A DNA stretch of 64,000 bases from Lactobacillus crispatus (GCF_018987235.1 NZ_CP072197.1:2170001-2234000); one strand, 5' to 3'; counted from the first letter of the stretch, positions 26,897-36,542 are shown. Made by a program: numbers and translations. Notes: a model not told the origin generated them from the sequence alone.

Positions 26897-28879
26897 TTAA
26901 TTTCTATTTCGAACATTATTTACAGCTGATCTATTTGCTTTAACATACGCTGTAATTTTTTTACCAGTTGAACTGGATAGAAACTTCTTGATTGCTTTAT
27001 TATGCTTACGAGAAACTACAGCATCATAAATTCCACATAAATCTGCTTTATCTGCATTAGTTTGGTCATCTTTATTCTTTTGAATCTCATTATATCTTTG
27101 AGTAACTAAACTGATTAATTTAGCATCATTAGCGGATTGTTTATCATCATTAACAGCGGCAAATGCTAAGCTTGCAATATCACCATATTTAGACAATAAA
27201 TAATGTCCACCTGCAAAATCATTAGCAGTTGCAATTGTTTCAGGCTTTAAAATAGGTGTATTTCTTTCATTAGTTAACAATATTACCGCAGTATTATCAT
27301 GTGGATCAACAACAGTCAACGTACCAGTCCAACCAGTATGTCCAACAGTAGACGCATCTGATAATCCTGAGAATGCCCATCCATAAGCATTACTTGCTTG
27401 TCGTCTCCAACCTAAACCATAACTAGAATTAGTTGATTTAGGCTTAATAAATTCATCAAGTGTATCTTCATCAAATACTTGATGATTACCATATCCACCA
27501 CGATTTATTACCATTTGGGCAAGAACAGCTAAATCTGAAGCATTTCCAAATAGGCCAGCATGTCCACTTACACCATGCATTGTGTAATATGCCTTCTCAT
27601 CATGTACTTGTCCTTGTAAAGTATAACGACGAATATTATTAAAACTAATTTGCCCGTCACGACTATTACCATTTAATTCTGTAGCGGCGATATTATTCTT
27701 AGTTATTCCTTTTTCTAATGGTTTATACATCAAGTGAGTTAACCCTAACGGTTTATAAATATGGTTTTCTACATATTGGTCTTCTCTTTCACCTGTTATC
27801 TTTTCAATAATAAGGCCTAAAAGCATGTAATCAACGTCGGAATAAATAGTTTTGGTACCTGGTTTATACTGTAAAGGCGTAGCAATAATCTTTTCTAGAA
27901 TATTGTTCCTATCTTGCGTATAAACTGGGGTGGCATCTTTTTTGCGTTTATTAGAATTATTTGGATCATAATTATTATTATGATATTGAGGGTCTGCTGG
28001 AAATCCTGCTTGATGCATTAAAATATCACGAATAGTCAGATCTGTTTTACCTTTAATCTTATCACTCGCTTTATCCTTAAAAGTTGGAAAAATAGTATTA
28101 ACTTTTGCATCAATATTTAATTTTTTCTCTGATACTAGCTTCTGAATCGCCATATTGGTTGCCCACATCTTTGTGTTTGAAGCTAAGTCATATAAAGTTG
28201 TATTAGTTACTTTAGGTGCACTTTTAATTTGCTTACCATCTTGCGTATATGCATTTACTCTACCATAAGCAGTGCGCTTGATAATTTGTCCATTATGTAT
28301 AACAACTATTTGTGCAGATGGATAACCATTTTTAATCTCAGCTTTTATTAACTTATCCATAGCTTTAAAAGTATCGTTATCACGATATTTTTTAGTATTA
28401 TCAATCAGAACCGGATATGGTAATTTTACATCGATTTTATCACTAGCGGATATTCCTTTTTGAGGTGAAATTTGCAAAGCATTATTACCATTTTTTGTAT
28501 ACTTACTAATATCTAATTTTACCCATTTATTACGACCTACTTTAGTTAATTTAATATTCCGACCGTTAATATATAGACTAAATTTCTTAGGATTATTACT
28601 ATAAACCCAAACTGAACCTTGACCTTTAAAGCCATAAAACTTTCTATTAATGTTGTCTAATAAAGACCACGTATCGAATCTAGGATTATCATCCTTTTCA
28701 TCAATAGGAAAACTTTCATTAATTTGATATTGCCCAGCAGGTTCTTGAGAACGTTTACTAGTAGCTGCAAACACTGGCTGATTTATACTATTAGGAATAC
28801 AAACAACAGATGTACTTGCTAACATTAATAAAGATAAAGCTGCAGTACAACTCTTTGTAACTAAATGCTTACGATTCAT
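26897..28879 (-). CDS. Secreted serine hydrolase of the beta-lactamase/PBP4* family
   Basis: A 660-residue exported protein. A signal peptide (hydrophobic core about residues 12-28, cleavage near VFAATS) is followed by a beta-rich domain (about 50-160; YINGRNIKLTKVGRNKWV) and a class C beta-lactamase-like domain. The domain has LASNTKMWATN (SxxK nucleophile), YSDVDYML and GHTGWTG (the KTG-box position). Bacillus subtilis carries a comparable gene (ybbE) in its MurNAc operon. It probably trims peptidoglycan stems or muropeptides outside the cell. GAGGAA precedes ATG 28879; the frame opens at 28909. Confidence 0.85.
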   Translation of the reverse strand: MNRKHLVTKSCTAALSLLMLASTSVVCIPNSINQPVFAATSKRSQEPAGQYQINESFPIDEKDDNPRFDTWSLLDNINRKFYGFKGQGSVWVYSNNPKKFSLYINGRNIKLTKVGRNKWVKLDISKYTKNGNNALQISPQKGISASDKIDVKLPYPVLIDNTKKYRDNDTFKAMDKLIKAEIKNGYPSAQIVVIHNGQIIKRTAYGRVNAYTQDGKQIKSAPKVTNTTLYDLASNTKMWATNMAIQKLVSEKKLNIDAKVNTIFPTFKDKASDKIKGKTDLTIRDILMHQAGFPADPQYHNNNYDPNNSNKRKKDATPVYTQDRNNILEKIIATPLQYKPGTKTIYSDVDYMLLGLIIEKITGEREDQYVENHIYKPLGLTHLMYKPLEKGITKNNIAATELNGNSRDGQISFNNIRRYTLQGQVHDEKAYYTMHGVSGHAGLFGNASDLAVLAQMVINRGGYGNHQVFDEDTLDEFIKPKSTNSSYGLGWRRQASNAYGWAFSGLSDASTVGHTGWTGTLTVVDPHDNTAVILLTNERNTPILKPETIATANDFAGGHYLLSKYGDIASLAFAAVNDDKQSANDAKLISLVTQRYNEIQKNKDDQTNADKADLCGIYDAVVSRKHNKAIKKFLSSSTGKKITAYVKANRSAVNNVRNRN

Positions 28880-28932
28880 AGTATTTCCTCTTCTCATACA
28901 GTTAAACAAAATTATTATATTTTTATATCAAA

Positions 28933-29823
28933 TTATTTTAAAACGTCGCTAACATTACTATGATTTTCTGCAAGTAAAGTCTCCGCTTGTTCTTTATTCA
29001 TTTTTGTTTTAGCCATTACAATAGCCAAACCAACATCTTTATCAGCTTCTTTTAGAACACGTGATGCTTGCTCTTTTGAAATTCCTGTAACAGTACTAAT
29101 TATTCTCTTAGCTCTTTCTACTAATTTTTCATTAGTTGGAAGAACATCAATCATTACATTTTCATAAACTTTGCCTTGGCGGATCATAATTCCTGTAGAA
29201 ATCATATTTAAGATCATTTTTTGCGCTGTGCCGGCTTTCATTCTAGTAGAACCAGTAACTACTTCCGGACCAGTTACAGCTTCAATTGCGATTTCTGCAT
29301 GTTGACCAATCAAACTATTTTTTACACAAGCAATTGCTACAGTAGCCGCACCAACTTTTTTGGCATAGTCAAGACCACCAATTACATAAGGAGTACGACC
29401 ACTAGCTGCAATTCCTAAAACCATATCTTTTTCAGATAAATTTATTTTCTTTAAATCTGCTTCAGCTAAATCTGGATCATCTTCAGCGCCTTCAACTGCT
29501 AAATACATAGCACTCTTGCCACCTGCAATTAAACCAATAGCTCTTTCAGGTTTGATACCGTATGTTGGTACAAGTTCAACTGCATCTAAAACACCCAATC
29601 TACCGCTTGTACCAGCACCAATATAAATTAAACGTCCGCCATCATGATATCGTTTAGCTCCAATATCAATTGCCTGTGCAATTTTTTTATCTTGCGTACC
29701 AACCGCTTGAGCAATCTTTTCGTCTTCACTATTAATAGTTTTAACCATCTCTAATGTTGACATAGTGTCTATATGTATTGTGTTTTTGTTTCTCTGCTCA
29801 GTAGTTAATTTATCAAGTGACAT
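28933..29823 (-). CDS. murQ: N-acetylmuramic acid 6-phosphate etherase
   Basis: A 296-residue SIS-domain lyase that splits MurNAc-6P into GlcNAc-6P and D-lactate. Family blocks are LIYIGAGTSGRLGVLDA, LGIAASGRTPYVIGGL and EVVTGSTRMKAGTAQK. It starts 22 bp after the PTS gene in the same transcript. It acts in the cytoplasm, downstream of MupG. Confidence 0.96.
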   Translation of the reverse strand: MSLDKLTTEQRNKNTIHIDTMSTLEMVKTINSEDEKIAQAVGTQDKKIAQAIDIGAKRYHDGGRLIYIGAGTSGRLGVLDAVELVPTYGIKPERAIGLIAGGKSAMYLAVEGAEDDPDLAEADLKKINLSEKDMVLGIAASGRTPYVIGGLDYAKKVGAATVAIACVKNSLIGQHAEIAIEAVTGPEVVTGSTRMKAGTAQKMILNMISTGIMIRQGKVYENVMIDVLPTNEKLVERAKRIISTVTGISKEQASRVLKEADKDVGLAIVMAKTKMNKEQAETLLAENHSNVSDVLK

Positions 29824-29844
29824 TTATATCAATTCTTTCTTTTA

Positions 29845-31824
29845 TTATTTAGTAATAACATGAAACACATCTTTACCGGCTTCTACTTCTCCATCACTCA
29901 TTCTCACAACATGATCAACATGATCCATATTTGCAATAATAGTTAATACAACTGGTTCTTTACCAGCTTCTTTGATAGCTTTAATATCCATTGAGCCAAT
30001 CTGTGTTCCGGCCTTAACTTTGTGACCTGGTTTAACATTAATGATAAAAGGTTTTCCTTTTAATTCCACAGTATCAAGTCCTAAATGCATTAACACATCA
30101 AGATGCCCTTTATTTGTTTTCAATGTAATAGCATGCTTTGTATCCATAACAGAATCAATAGTTCCATCAATAGGAGCAATAATTTTTCCATTGCTTGGAT
30201 CAATTGCAAAACCATCACCTAACATTTTCTTTGAAAATACGTCATCTTTTACATCTTCAAGTTTTTGAAGTTTACCTGTCACAGGTGCTTCAAAAGTAAC
30301 TTCTACTTTTTCACTAGGCATATTTAAGTTGTCAGCTTTTGCTTCAGTATTTCTTCTTTCTTCAACTGCTTGAGTTGGCTGTTTTACTTCACCTTCCATA
30401 GCAGTCTTAGGAACTCCCCAGAAATAAGTGGCAACAAATCCGCCAGCATAGGCACATAATAAACCGATAACGTAACCCCACCACATGTTGTTAGCAATCA
30501 ATGGGATCAAAGCAACACCTGATGGTCCAATAGCAATAGCTCCGACATGACCAAATGAAGCTACTACAGCACCACCGATACCACCACCAATACATGCAGT
30601 GATGAATGGACGACCTAAAGGAAGAGTAACACCATAAATTAATGGTTCACCAACTCCTAAGATACCTACAGGCAATGCGCCTTTAATTAATCTAACTAAT
30701 TCTTTATTTTTACGACACTTTACCCACAAAGCAATAGCAGCACCAACTTGACCAGCACCGGCCATAGCCAAGATAGGAAGTAATGGAGTATATCCCATCT
30801 TTTGAATCATTTCCAAGTGAATTGGAGTCAAAATTTGGTGTAATCCTAACATTACCATTGGTAAGAAGAATAGTCCGAGAAGGAATCCGGCTACAGGTCC
30901 ACCAACATTTAATACCCAATTAATAGCACCAACTAATGAATTTGAAATCCATCCAGCAATAGGCATAACTACAAATACTGTAAATAAGCCCATGATTAAT
31001 ACTGTTAAAAATGGAGTAAAGATAATATCTACTGAGTCTGCAATGTGCTTGTGGAACCATTTTTCTACATATGACAAAATCCATACAGCAAACAAAACCC
31101 CGATGATACCACCTTGTCCTGCAGCTAACGGCTTACCGTCCAAAAAGTTAGGAATAGTAACAGGAGCAACAATTCCTGGTAACAGAACTACACCACCGAT
31201 AATACCACCGAGGCCAGGTGTAGCTCCAAACTCTTTAGCTGTATTAATACCTACATAAATATTCAAGTAGCTAAATAAAGCACTTGAAATCATACTCAAG
31301 ATTGTTACACCTAAAGCCCAACTTGCTGGAAGCATCTTGACAGTAAGCATGTTCTTTAAAATACCAGCAACACCTGAGATCAAACCAGCACCAATAAATG
31401 CAGGAATCAATGGAATAAAGATGGCTGAAATGTGGCCTAAAGCCTTACGCCACCAGGTTTGCTTAAGCTGTGCTTTATGCTGAGCATGTACCTCAGCTGC
31501 CTTAGCTTGTACTTCAGATTTTTCTGACTGATAATCGCTGGTTACATTAGTAGGAAATTCTTCGTTTTCTTTAACTCCTACTTGGCTAACCATATCTTGA
31601 GCAACTTTAGCGTTTACCCCGGAACCTAAAACAATTTCCAAAGTATCAGCATCTACCACTCCTAGCACACCATCAATATTTTTCAAACCAGCAATATCTA
31701 CTTTAGAATTATCACGAATTTTAATTCTAAGTCTGGTCATACAATGGTACATTGATTCAACATTATTAGGTCCACCAATATTAGCATATATTTCTTGACC
31801 TAATGTAGAATACTTATCTGCCAT
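29845..31824 (-). CDS. murP: PTS EIIBCA permease, probably for MurNAc or MurNAc-GlcNAc
   Basis: A 659-residue fused permease. EIIB (residues 1-85) carries the phosphorylated Cys in SMYHCMTRLRI. EIIC (about 120-460) has about ten helices, with GILGVGEPLIYGV as the sugar-site loop. EIIA (about 510-655, Crr type) carries the His in DVLMHLGLDTVEL. By sequence alone it could be read as a sucrose or trehalose PTS, since all share this glucose superfamily layout; operon position with murQ, mupG and murR decides for muramyl sugars. Unlike E. coli MurP it has its own EIIA. It is the first gene of the operon. Confidence 0.85.
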   Translation of the reverse strand: MADKYSTLGQEIYANIGGPNNVESMYHCMTRLRIKIRDNSKVDIAGLKNIDGVLGVVDADTLEIVLGSGVNAKVAQDMVSQVGVKENEEFPTNVTSDYQSEKSEVQAKAAEVHAQHKAQLKQTWWRKALGHISAIFIPLIPAFIGAGLISGVAGILKNMLTVKMLPASWALGVTILSMISSALFSYLNIYVGINTAKEFGATPGLGGIIGGVVLLPGIVAPVTIPNFLDGKPLAAGQGGIIGVLFAVWILSYVEKWFHKHIADSVDIIFTPFLTVLIMGLFTVFVVMPIAGWISNSLVGAINWVLNVGGPVAGFLLGLFFLPMVMLGLHQILTPIHLEMIQKMGYTPLLPILAMAGAGQVGAAIALWVKCRKNKELVRLIKGALPVGILGVGEPLIYGVTLPLGRPFITACIGGGIGGAVVASFGHVGAIAIGPSGVALIPLIANNMWWGYVIGLLCAYAGGFVATYFWGVPKTAMEGEVKQPTQAVEERRNTEAKADNLNMPSEKVEVTFEAPVTGKLQKLEDVKDDVFSKKMLGDGFAIDPSNGKIIAPIDGTIDSVMDTKHAITLKTNKGHLDVLMHLGLDTVELKGKPFIINVKPGHKVKAGTQIGSMDIKAIKEAGKEPVVLTIIANMDHVDHVVRMSDGEVEAGKDVFHVITK

Positions 31825-31862
31825 GATGTTCTCCTCCTAAAAATAGATTATTAAGCGAGCCG

Positions 31863-31885
31863 TGTAAGCCCTTACATGAATTATA
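31863..31885 (-). promoter_or_regulatory. mur operon promoter element with cre-like/operator dyad
   Basis: On the minus strand TATAAT (31880-31885) is followed by the dyad TGTAAG-CC-CTTACA (31863-31876), about 39 bp before the murP start. The dyad resembles a CcpA cre site with the central CG changed, or may be the MurR operator. A good -35 is not visible. Confidence 0.5.
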
Positions 31886-32085
31886 ATAACTCTTTTAAAT
31901 TAATAATTCAATATTATCTATAAAGCAAACTTTTAATTTTATTTTTGAATTTATAATTCATATTAATTAAAGAGAAATTATCAAAATATAAAGTTAATTT
32001 ACATAAGTACTTATTTTTTGAGTACTAGAATTATCTGCTTTATTTTTAGATAACTTTATTTTTTAAAATTTTTCTGTTCTAATTG

Positions 32086-32159
32086 AATTATGTTTCATTC
32101 CTATTCGATTTTTTATTTCTACCCTTGACTTTTGAGTGTGAAACATAATTAAAAAATCG
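32086..32159. other. Two interleaved inverted repeats in the 400-bp mur/dAK gap
   Basis: The gap 31825-32225 is AT-rich and has no gene. AATTATGTTTCA (32086-32097) complements TGAAACATAATT (32139-32150), and CGATTTTTTA (32106-32115) complements TAAAAAATCG (32150-32159). The two pairs are crossed (left1, left2, right1, right2), so they cannot both form as simple hairpins in one RNA. A TTGACT at 32127 lies between them. Confidence 0.5.
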
Positions 32160-32225
32160 CTTGTGTGCCACAATATCTCGTATTAAACTTATTAATTGTA
32201 CAATATATGGTATTTAAGAAAGAAT

Positions 32226-32873
32226 GTGATTCAAGTTATTGTTTTAAGTGGGCCAATTGGAGCCGGTAAATCCAGTTTAACCAGTATTTTAGCAGAACAT
32301 CTAGGAACACAAGCCTTTTATGAAGGTGTTGACAACAATCCTGTTTTACCTCTGTACTACAAGGATATGAAGCGTTATACCTTCCTGCTCAATACTTATC
32401 TTCTTAACCATCGTTTAGCCCAAATTAATCAAGCCATTCAGGAAAAAAATAGCGTTTCTGACCGTTCTATCTATGAAGATGCTTTGTTCTTCAAGATGAA
32501 TGCCGATAGCAAGGTCGCTGATCCAACTGAGTTCAAGATCTATGACGACTTACTCGATAATATGATGGAAGATACGCCAGGCAATCCTAGCAAAAAGCCT
32601 GATCTTTTAATCTATATCCATGTATCACTTAATACAATGCTCAATCGGATTAAGAAGCGCGGCAGATCTTTTGAACAAATTAGTACTGATCCTGGCTTAA
32701 AGGACTACTACGCAAGACTTTTAAAGTACTATGAGCCATGGTACGAACAATACGATGCTTCACCTAAGATGGCAATTAATGGGGATAAGCTAGATTTTGT
32801 TTCTAGCATGGATGCTCAAAAAGAAGTATTAAAAGAAATTGATAACAAGTTGCACGAAATCGGCAACTTATAA
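32226..32873 (+). CDS. Deoxyadenosine kinase subunit
   Basis: A 215-residue deoxynucleoside kinase (P-loop [20 protein letters not shown] lid-like block; substrate region [12 protein letters not shown]). It closely resembles the dAK subunit of the dAK/dGK heterodimer of L. acidophilus R-26, whose two genes are also in tandem. Together they phosphorylate deoxyadenosine and deoxyguanosine for salvage. The start is GTG 32226, aligned with the start of the partner gene; the frame opens at a TTG at 32196 without a ribosome site. Confidence 0.92.
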   Translation: MIQVIVLSGPIGAGKSSLTSILAEHLGTQAFYEGVDNNPVLPLYYKDMKRYTFLLNTYLLNHRLAQINQAIQEKNSVSDRSIYEDALFFKMNADSKVADPTEFKIYDDLLDNMMEDTPGNPSKKPDLLIYIHVSLNTMLNRIKKRGRSFEQISTDPGLKDYYARLLKYYEPWYEQYDASPKMAINGDKLDFVSSMDAQKEVLKEIDNKLHEIGNL

Positions 32874-32897
32874 GACTGAATAAAAAGAAGGAACGTG

Positions 32898-33584
32898 ATG
32901 ACAGTTATTGTTTTAAGCGGGCCAATTGGAGCCGGTAAATCCAGTTTAACAGGTATTTTATCTAATTATTTAGGAACTAAGCCCTTTTATGAAAGTGTTG
33001 ACGACAACCCTGTCTTGCCACTTTTCTACGCCGATCCTAAAAAATACGCATTCTTATTGCAAGTATATTTCTTGAACACACGCTTTCACAGCATTAAAGA
33101 CGCGCTTACTGAAGATAACAACGTCTTAGATCGTTCTATCTACGAAGATGCCCTCTTTTTCCAAATGAACGCTGATATTGGCCGTGCTACTTCTGAAGAA
33201 GTCGATACTTACTATGAGTTATTGCACAATATGATGGGCGAGTTAGAACGGATGCCAAAGAAGAACCCAGATTTGCTTGTTCATATTAACGTTTCATACG
33301 ACACCATGATTAAACGTATTAAAAAGCGTGGCCGTCCATATGAACAATTGAGTTATGATTCAACTTTAGAGGACTATTACAAGCGTCTGCTTCGTTATTA
33401 CAAACCTTGGTATGAGAACTACGACTATTCACCAAAAATGGAAATTGACGGTGATAAACTCGACTTTATGGCAAATGAGTCTGATAGACAAATAGTCTTG
33501 GATCAAATCACAGCTAAATTAAAAGAAATGGGAAAGCTTCCTGAGGATTGGAATAAGTCAACTGATATCCAGATCGAAGCATAA
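32898..33584 (+). CDS. Deoxyguanosine kinase subunit
   Basis: A 228-residue paralogue of the preceding kinase with an almost identical first 20 residues ([17 protein letters not shown]) and the dGK-type segment ESVDDNPVLPLFY. GAAGGA precedes ATG 32898 (GTG 32895 is adjacent). It lies 24 bp after the dAK gene, in the tandem order known from L. acidophilus, and forms the heterodimer with it. The operon ends at the hairpin at 33587. Confidence 0.92.
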   Translation: MTVIVLSGPIGAGKSSLTGILSNYLGTKPFYESVDDNPVLPLFYADPKKYAFLLQVYFLNTRFHSIKDALTEDNNVLDRSIYEDALFFQMNADIGRATSEEVDTYYELLHNMMGELERMPKKNPDLLVHINVSYDTMIKRIKKRGRPYEQLSYDSTLEDYYKRLLRYYKPWYENYDYSPKMEIDGDKLDFMANESDRQIVLDQITAKLKEMGKLPEDWNKSTDIQIEA

Positions 33585-33586
33585 AT

Positions 33587-33632
33587 AAAAACATTCAATT
33601 TGCATACGAATGCATTTTGAATGTTTTTTGTT
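33587..33632 (+). terminator. Terminator after the kinase pair
   Basis: The perfect 12-bp stem AAAAACATTCAA / TTGAATGTTTTT has an inner TGCAT / ATGCA arm. Confidence 0.92.
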
Positions 33633-33698
33633 TACAGTGAATTCTTCGCTTTATTCTTGTATAATTTGAAAAAGGTTGTGTTTAAAGGAGGAGTTTTT

Positions 33699-34157
33699 AT
33701 GTTATCAACCGTAACTGGTGGACAATGGTTTTTCCCACTTATCATAGTTTGCTTAATTTTGGGCATTGTCGCAATCATCGCTCAAAAGAAAAAGTTAACT
33801 AAACTAAAAAGAATAACCGATAACTTTGCCTATACAATATTAGTTATCCTCTTAATCATCGAATGGATTCTATATTTTAAAAAACAATTTGATTTTGTTA
33901 CTCCAGCAATCTATACCACCATTATTGTCTATCTTCTTGGACGGCAATTATTATCCAAATATCGCTCTTCACTATTGAAAAAATTAGGAAGCAAATATAA
34001 GCAACTGACAATTGGACTTGCTACTATTTATATTCTCCTGGTTGCCCTATTACTTTTAATTGGATCTAAATTTTCAACTTTGGGCTGGATCATTGCTGGG
34101 TTAGTTATCATAATCTTTAGCTTCGCTAGCTATATCATCGAAAAAGCCAAACAATAA
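33699..34157 (+). CDS. Uncharacterised membrane protein
   Basis: A 152-residue protein with about five hydrophobic helices and short basic loops (AQKKKLTKLKR after helix 1). I do not recognise the family. AAAGGAGG a few bases upstream fixes the start at ATG 33699; the frame opens at 33621 inside the previous terminator. Its stop codon overlaps a copy of the dispersed ATTTCCCAGGAAAT motif. Confidence 0.75.
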   Translation: MLSTVTGGQWFFPLIIVCLILGIVAIIAQKKKLTKLKRITDNFAYTILVILLIIEWILYFKKQFDFVTPAIYTTIIVYLLGRQLLSKYRSSLLKKLGSKYKQLTIGLATIYILLVALLLLIGSKFSTLGWIIAGLVIIIFSFASYIIEKAKQ

Positions 34158-34170
34158 TTTCCCAGGAAAT
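34157..34170. repeat. Dispersed palindrome ATTTCC(C/T)(A/G)GGAAAT, copy
   Basis: ATTTCCCAGGAAAT overlaps the last base of a stop codon and precedes a terminator. Related copies are at 39645, 46852, 60657 and 61523 between genes, and at 51052 inside copA. Confidence 0.55.
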
Positions 34171-34210
34171 AATAAATCGCATAGAGCTTCTATGCGATTT
34201 ATTATTTATT
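34171..34210. terminator. Bidirectional terminator
   Basis: The perfect 14-bp stem AATAAATCGCATAG / CTATGCGATTTATT lies between a rightward and a leftward gene. Confidence 0.9.
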
Positions 34211-35006
34211 CAATTTTTGCTAATGCTTTCGCAACCCCATCATGATTGTTATCAGCAGTAATTTGTGCCGGAGCAAATTTTTGTTTTAGTTCTGCTGGGG
34301 CATTACCCATTAAAAATGGATACCCCACTTCTTCCAACATATCTTCATCGTTATAGTTATCGCCAAAAGCAATGCAATTTTGCAAGTCTACGCCATATTC
34401 TTGAGCAACTATTTTGACTGCACTAGCCTTGCTTACACCCTTTAAAACAATTTCTAATAAATTCTCTGCTGATCTAACAAAAGTTAAATCAGGATATTTA
34501 GCAGCTAATTCTGCTTGCATCTGGTCAAGATCCGCTGCTTTTCCCATAATCAAGCCTTTGTGTACACCCTGCAATTTGGCAATTTGCTTAATCGTTGCTG
34601 GTGTTGCCTGCACTTGGACAATATTTTCTTCATGCTCAATCCTTGGGCTCTTTTGTTCACTGCAATACCAAACATAACCGCTATAAATATTCCAGGCCGC
34701 ATCATTGTCTTGCTCATCTACGTAACGGCAAATTTCTGCTGCTTCTTTTGCCTTAAAAAAGCGACTAATAAGCACTTTACCTGTTTCATCAAACGCTAAC
34801 GCACCGTTATATGCAATAAATGGACAGACCTTCAAAATCTGATTAACAACGGTCATCATGCCTTTAGGCAAACGAGCCGAGGTCGGAATAAAAATATTGC
34901 CATTAATAATTTGCCTGCGGATTGCGTCCCGCGTTTTGAGCGTTACCTCTAAATCATCATTAATCAATGTGCCATCAAGATCTGAAAAAATAAGTTGTGC
35001 GGACAT
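34206..35006 (-). CDS. Cof-type HAD-IIB phosphatase
   Basis: A 266-residue HAD hydrolase with motif I FSDLDGTLI, a cap domain and motif IV FGDNYNDEDML. Cof-type enzymes dephosphorylate sugar phosphates or flavin phosphates with low specificity. AAAGGTG lies before ATG 35006. A second member of the family is at 46030. Confidence 0.92.
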   Translation of the reverse strand: MSAQLIFSDLDGTLINDDLEVTLKTRDAIRRQIINGNIFIPTSARLPKGMMTVVNQILKVCPFIAYNGALAFDETGKVLISRFFKAKEAAEICRYVDEQDNDAAWNIYSGYVWYCSEQKSPRIEHEENIVQVQATPATIKQIAKLQGVHKGLIMGKAADLDQMQAELAAKYPDLTFVRSAENLLEIVLKGVSKASAVKIVAQEYGVDLQNCIAFGDNYNDEDMLEEVGYPFLMGNAPAELKQKFAPAQITADNNHDGVAKALAKIE

Positions 35007-35152
35007 TCTTTCACCTTTATTTCTTTTTTAATTCTTATATCCTAGGATAATGCTTTATTTATGCTAATGAAAGCTGATTCAATTAAATGCTTTTCCTATC
35101 ATTTAAAGATAAATTGCAATAAATGCCCAAGTAATGATTAAAATAATTCGCG

Positions 35153-35181
35153 TTTACAAATTTATTTATCAATGCTAAAGT
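35153..35181 (+). promoter_or_regulatory. Predicted promoter of purine permease 1
   Basis: TTTACA and TAAAGT are separated by 17 bp, about 55 bp upstream of the coding start. Confidence 0.45.
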
Positions 35182-35234
35182 ATAAGAGTTGTGTTCAAGA
35201 AGTTAAAACACGAACAATATTTTGGGGAGATAAA

Positions 35235-36542
35235 ATGAATTTTATAAAAAGCTACTTTCAATTAGATAAGTACAAAACCAACATTCGAACTGAATTTATT
35301 GCTGGTTTAACTACCTTTATCAGCATGTCCTATATTTTGTTTGTTAACCCTAGCGTACTGGGCGCCAGCGGTATGAATACCGGTGCAGTCTTCACCGCTA
35401 CTGCTTTAGCTGCCGCTCTTGGTACTGCAATCATGGGGATCGTTGCCAACTACCCGATCGGTGAGGCACCAGCTTTGGGAATCAATGCCTTCTTTGCTTA
35501 CACCGTATGTATTGGGATGCATGTTTCATGGGAAACAGCCTTGGCTTCAGTTTTCGTTGCATCAATTATTTTCATCTTAATTACTTTATTCAAATTAAGA
35601 GAAAAGATCATTGATTCAATTCCAGCTGACTTAAAGTTTGCCATTTCTTCTGGGATCGGCTTATTCATTGCCTTTTTAGGTTTACAAAATGGTAAATTGA
35701 TCGTTGCTAATAAATCAACTTTGGTAGGTTTAGGATCATTACACGATCCCCTCGTTTGGATCACTATCTTTGGTTTGCTAGTAACTGTCATTTTGATGAT
35801 CTTGAACGTTCCTGGTGCAATCTTTATCGGAATGGTTCTTGCCGCTATCTTCGGGATCTGCACTGGGCAAATTGCATTGCCACACAAGGTGATTTCTACC
35901 GCACCTAGCTTAGCTCCAACCTTTGGTCAAGCTATTTTCCACGTAAAGGACATCAACTCCGTGCAAATGTGGGTTGTTGTCTTAACATTCCTGCTTGTTA
36001 CTTTCTTCGATACTGCAGGTACCTTAATCGGACTTGCTCAACAAGCTGGTTTCATGAAGAACAACAAGATGCCACGTGTAGGTAAGGCCTTAGCAGCTGA
36101 CTCAAGTGCGATGGCTGTTGGTTCAATCCTTGGTACTTCACCTGTTGGTGCCTTCGTTGAATCAAGTGCTGGTATCGCCGTTGGTGGCCGTACCGGTTTA
36201 ACCGCAGTTTTTGTAGCGATCTTTTTCTTAATCTCAATGATTTTCAGTCCATTGCTTGGTGTTTTCACTAGCCAAGTTACTGCTCCTGCCTTAATCATTG
36301 TTGGAGTATTAATGGCACAAAATACTGCTCATATTCATTGGAACAAGTTGGAAATTGCAGTTCCTGCATTCTTGATTATTTTAGGGATGCCTCTTACTTA
36401 CTCAATTTCAGACGGTTTATCATGGGGCATGATCACCTACCCTATCTGTATGCTTGCTGCTAAGCGTGGCAAGGAAGTCACACCGATGATGTGGGTACTG
36501 TTTGTAGTATTCCTGATCTTCCTGTGGGTGTTGAATTTTTAA
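35235..36542 (+). CDS. NCS2/AzgA-type purine permease, paralogue 1
   Basis: A 435-residue permease with 12-14 helices. Family blocks are GLTTFISMSYILFVNP, APALGINAFFAYTV, TFFDTAGTLIGLAQQAG and PVGAFVESSAGIAVGGRTGL, as in PbuG/PbuO and AzgA. It imports guanine, hypoxanthine or adenine with protons. GGGGAG decides for ATG 35235; the frame opens at 35172. Two further paralogues lie at 40569 and 46957. Confidence 0.93.
   Translation: MNFIKSYFQLDKYKTNIRTEFIAGLTTFISMSYILFVNPSVLGASGMNTGAVFTATALAAALGTAIMGIVANYPIGEAPALGINAFFAYTVCIGMHVSWETALASVFVASIIFILITLFKLREKIIDSIPADLKFAISSGIGLFIAFLGLQNGKLIVANKSTLVGLGSLHDPLVWITIFGLLVTVILMILNVPGAIFIGMVLAAIFGICTGQIALPHKVISTAPSLAPTFGQAIFHVKDINSVQMWVVVLTFLLVTFFDTAGTLIGLAQQAGFMKNNKMPRVGKALAADSSAMAVGSILGTSPVGAFVESSAGIAVGGRTGLTAVFVAIFFLISMIFSPLLGVFTSQVTAPALIIVGVLMAQNTAHIHWNKLEIAVPAFLIILGMPLTYSISDGLSWGMITYPICMLAAKRGKEVTPMMWVLFVVFLIFLWVLNF

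Noticed and set aside
29845..31824. Sucrose or trehalose PTS
   Set aside because: The domain layout fits, but neighbours are murQ, mupG and an RpiR regulator, with no sucrose or trehalose hydrolase.
35206..35218. AAACACGAACAAT before purine permease 1 as a PurBox
   Set aside because: It matches 11 of 13 positions of the lactococcal PurBox, but it lies downstream of the best promoter, and I see no second box or counterpart at the two paralogues.
35007..35234. Purine riboswitch before the first purine permease
   Set aside because: The conserved core loops of the purine aptamer are not visible, and no terminator/antiterminator pair precedes the gene.
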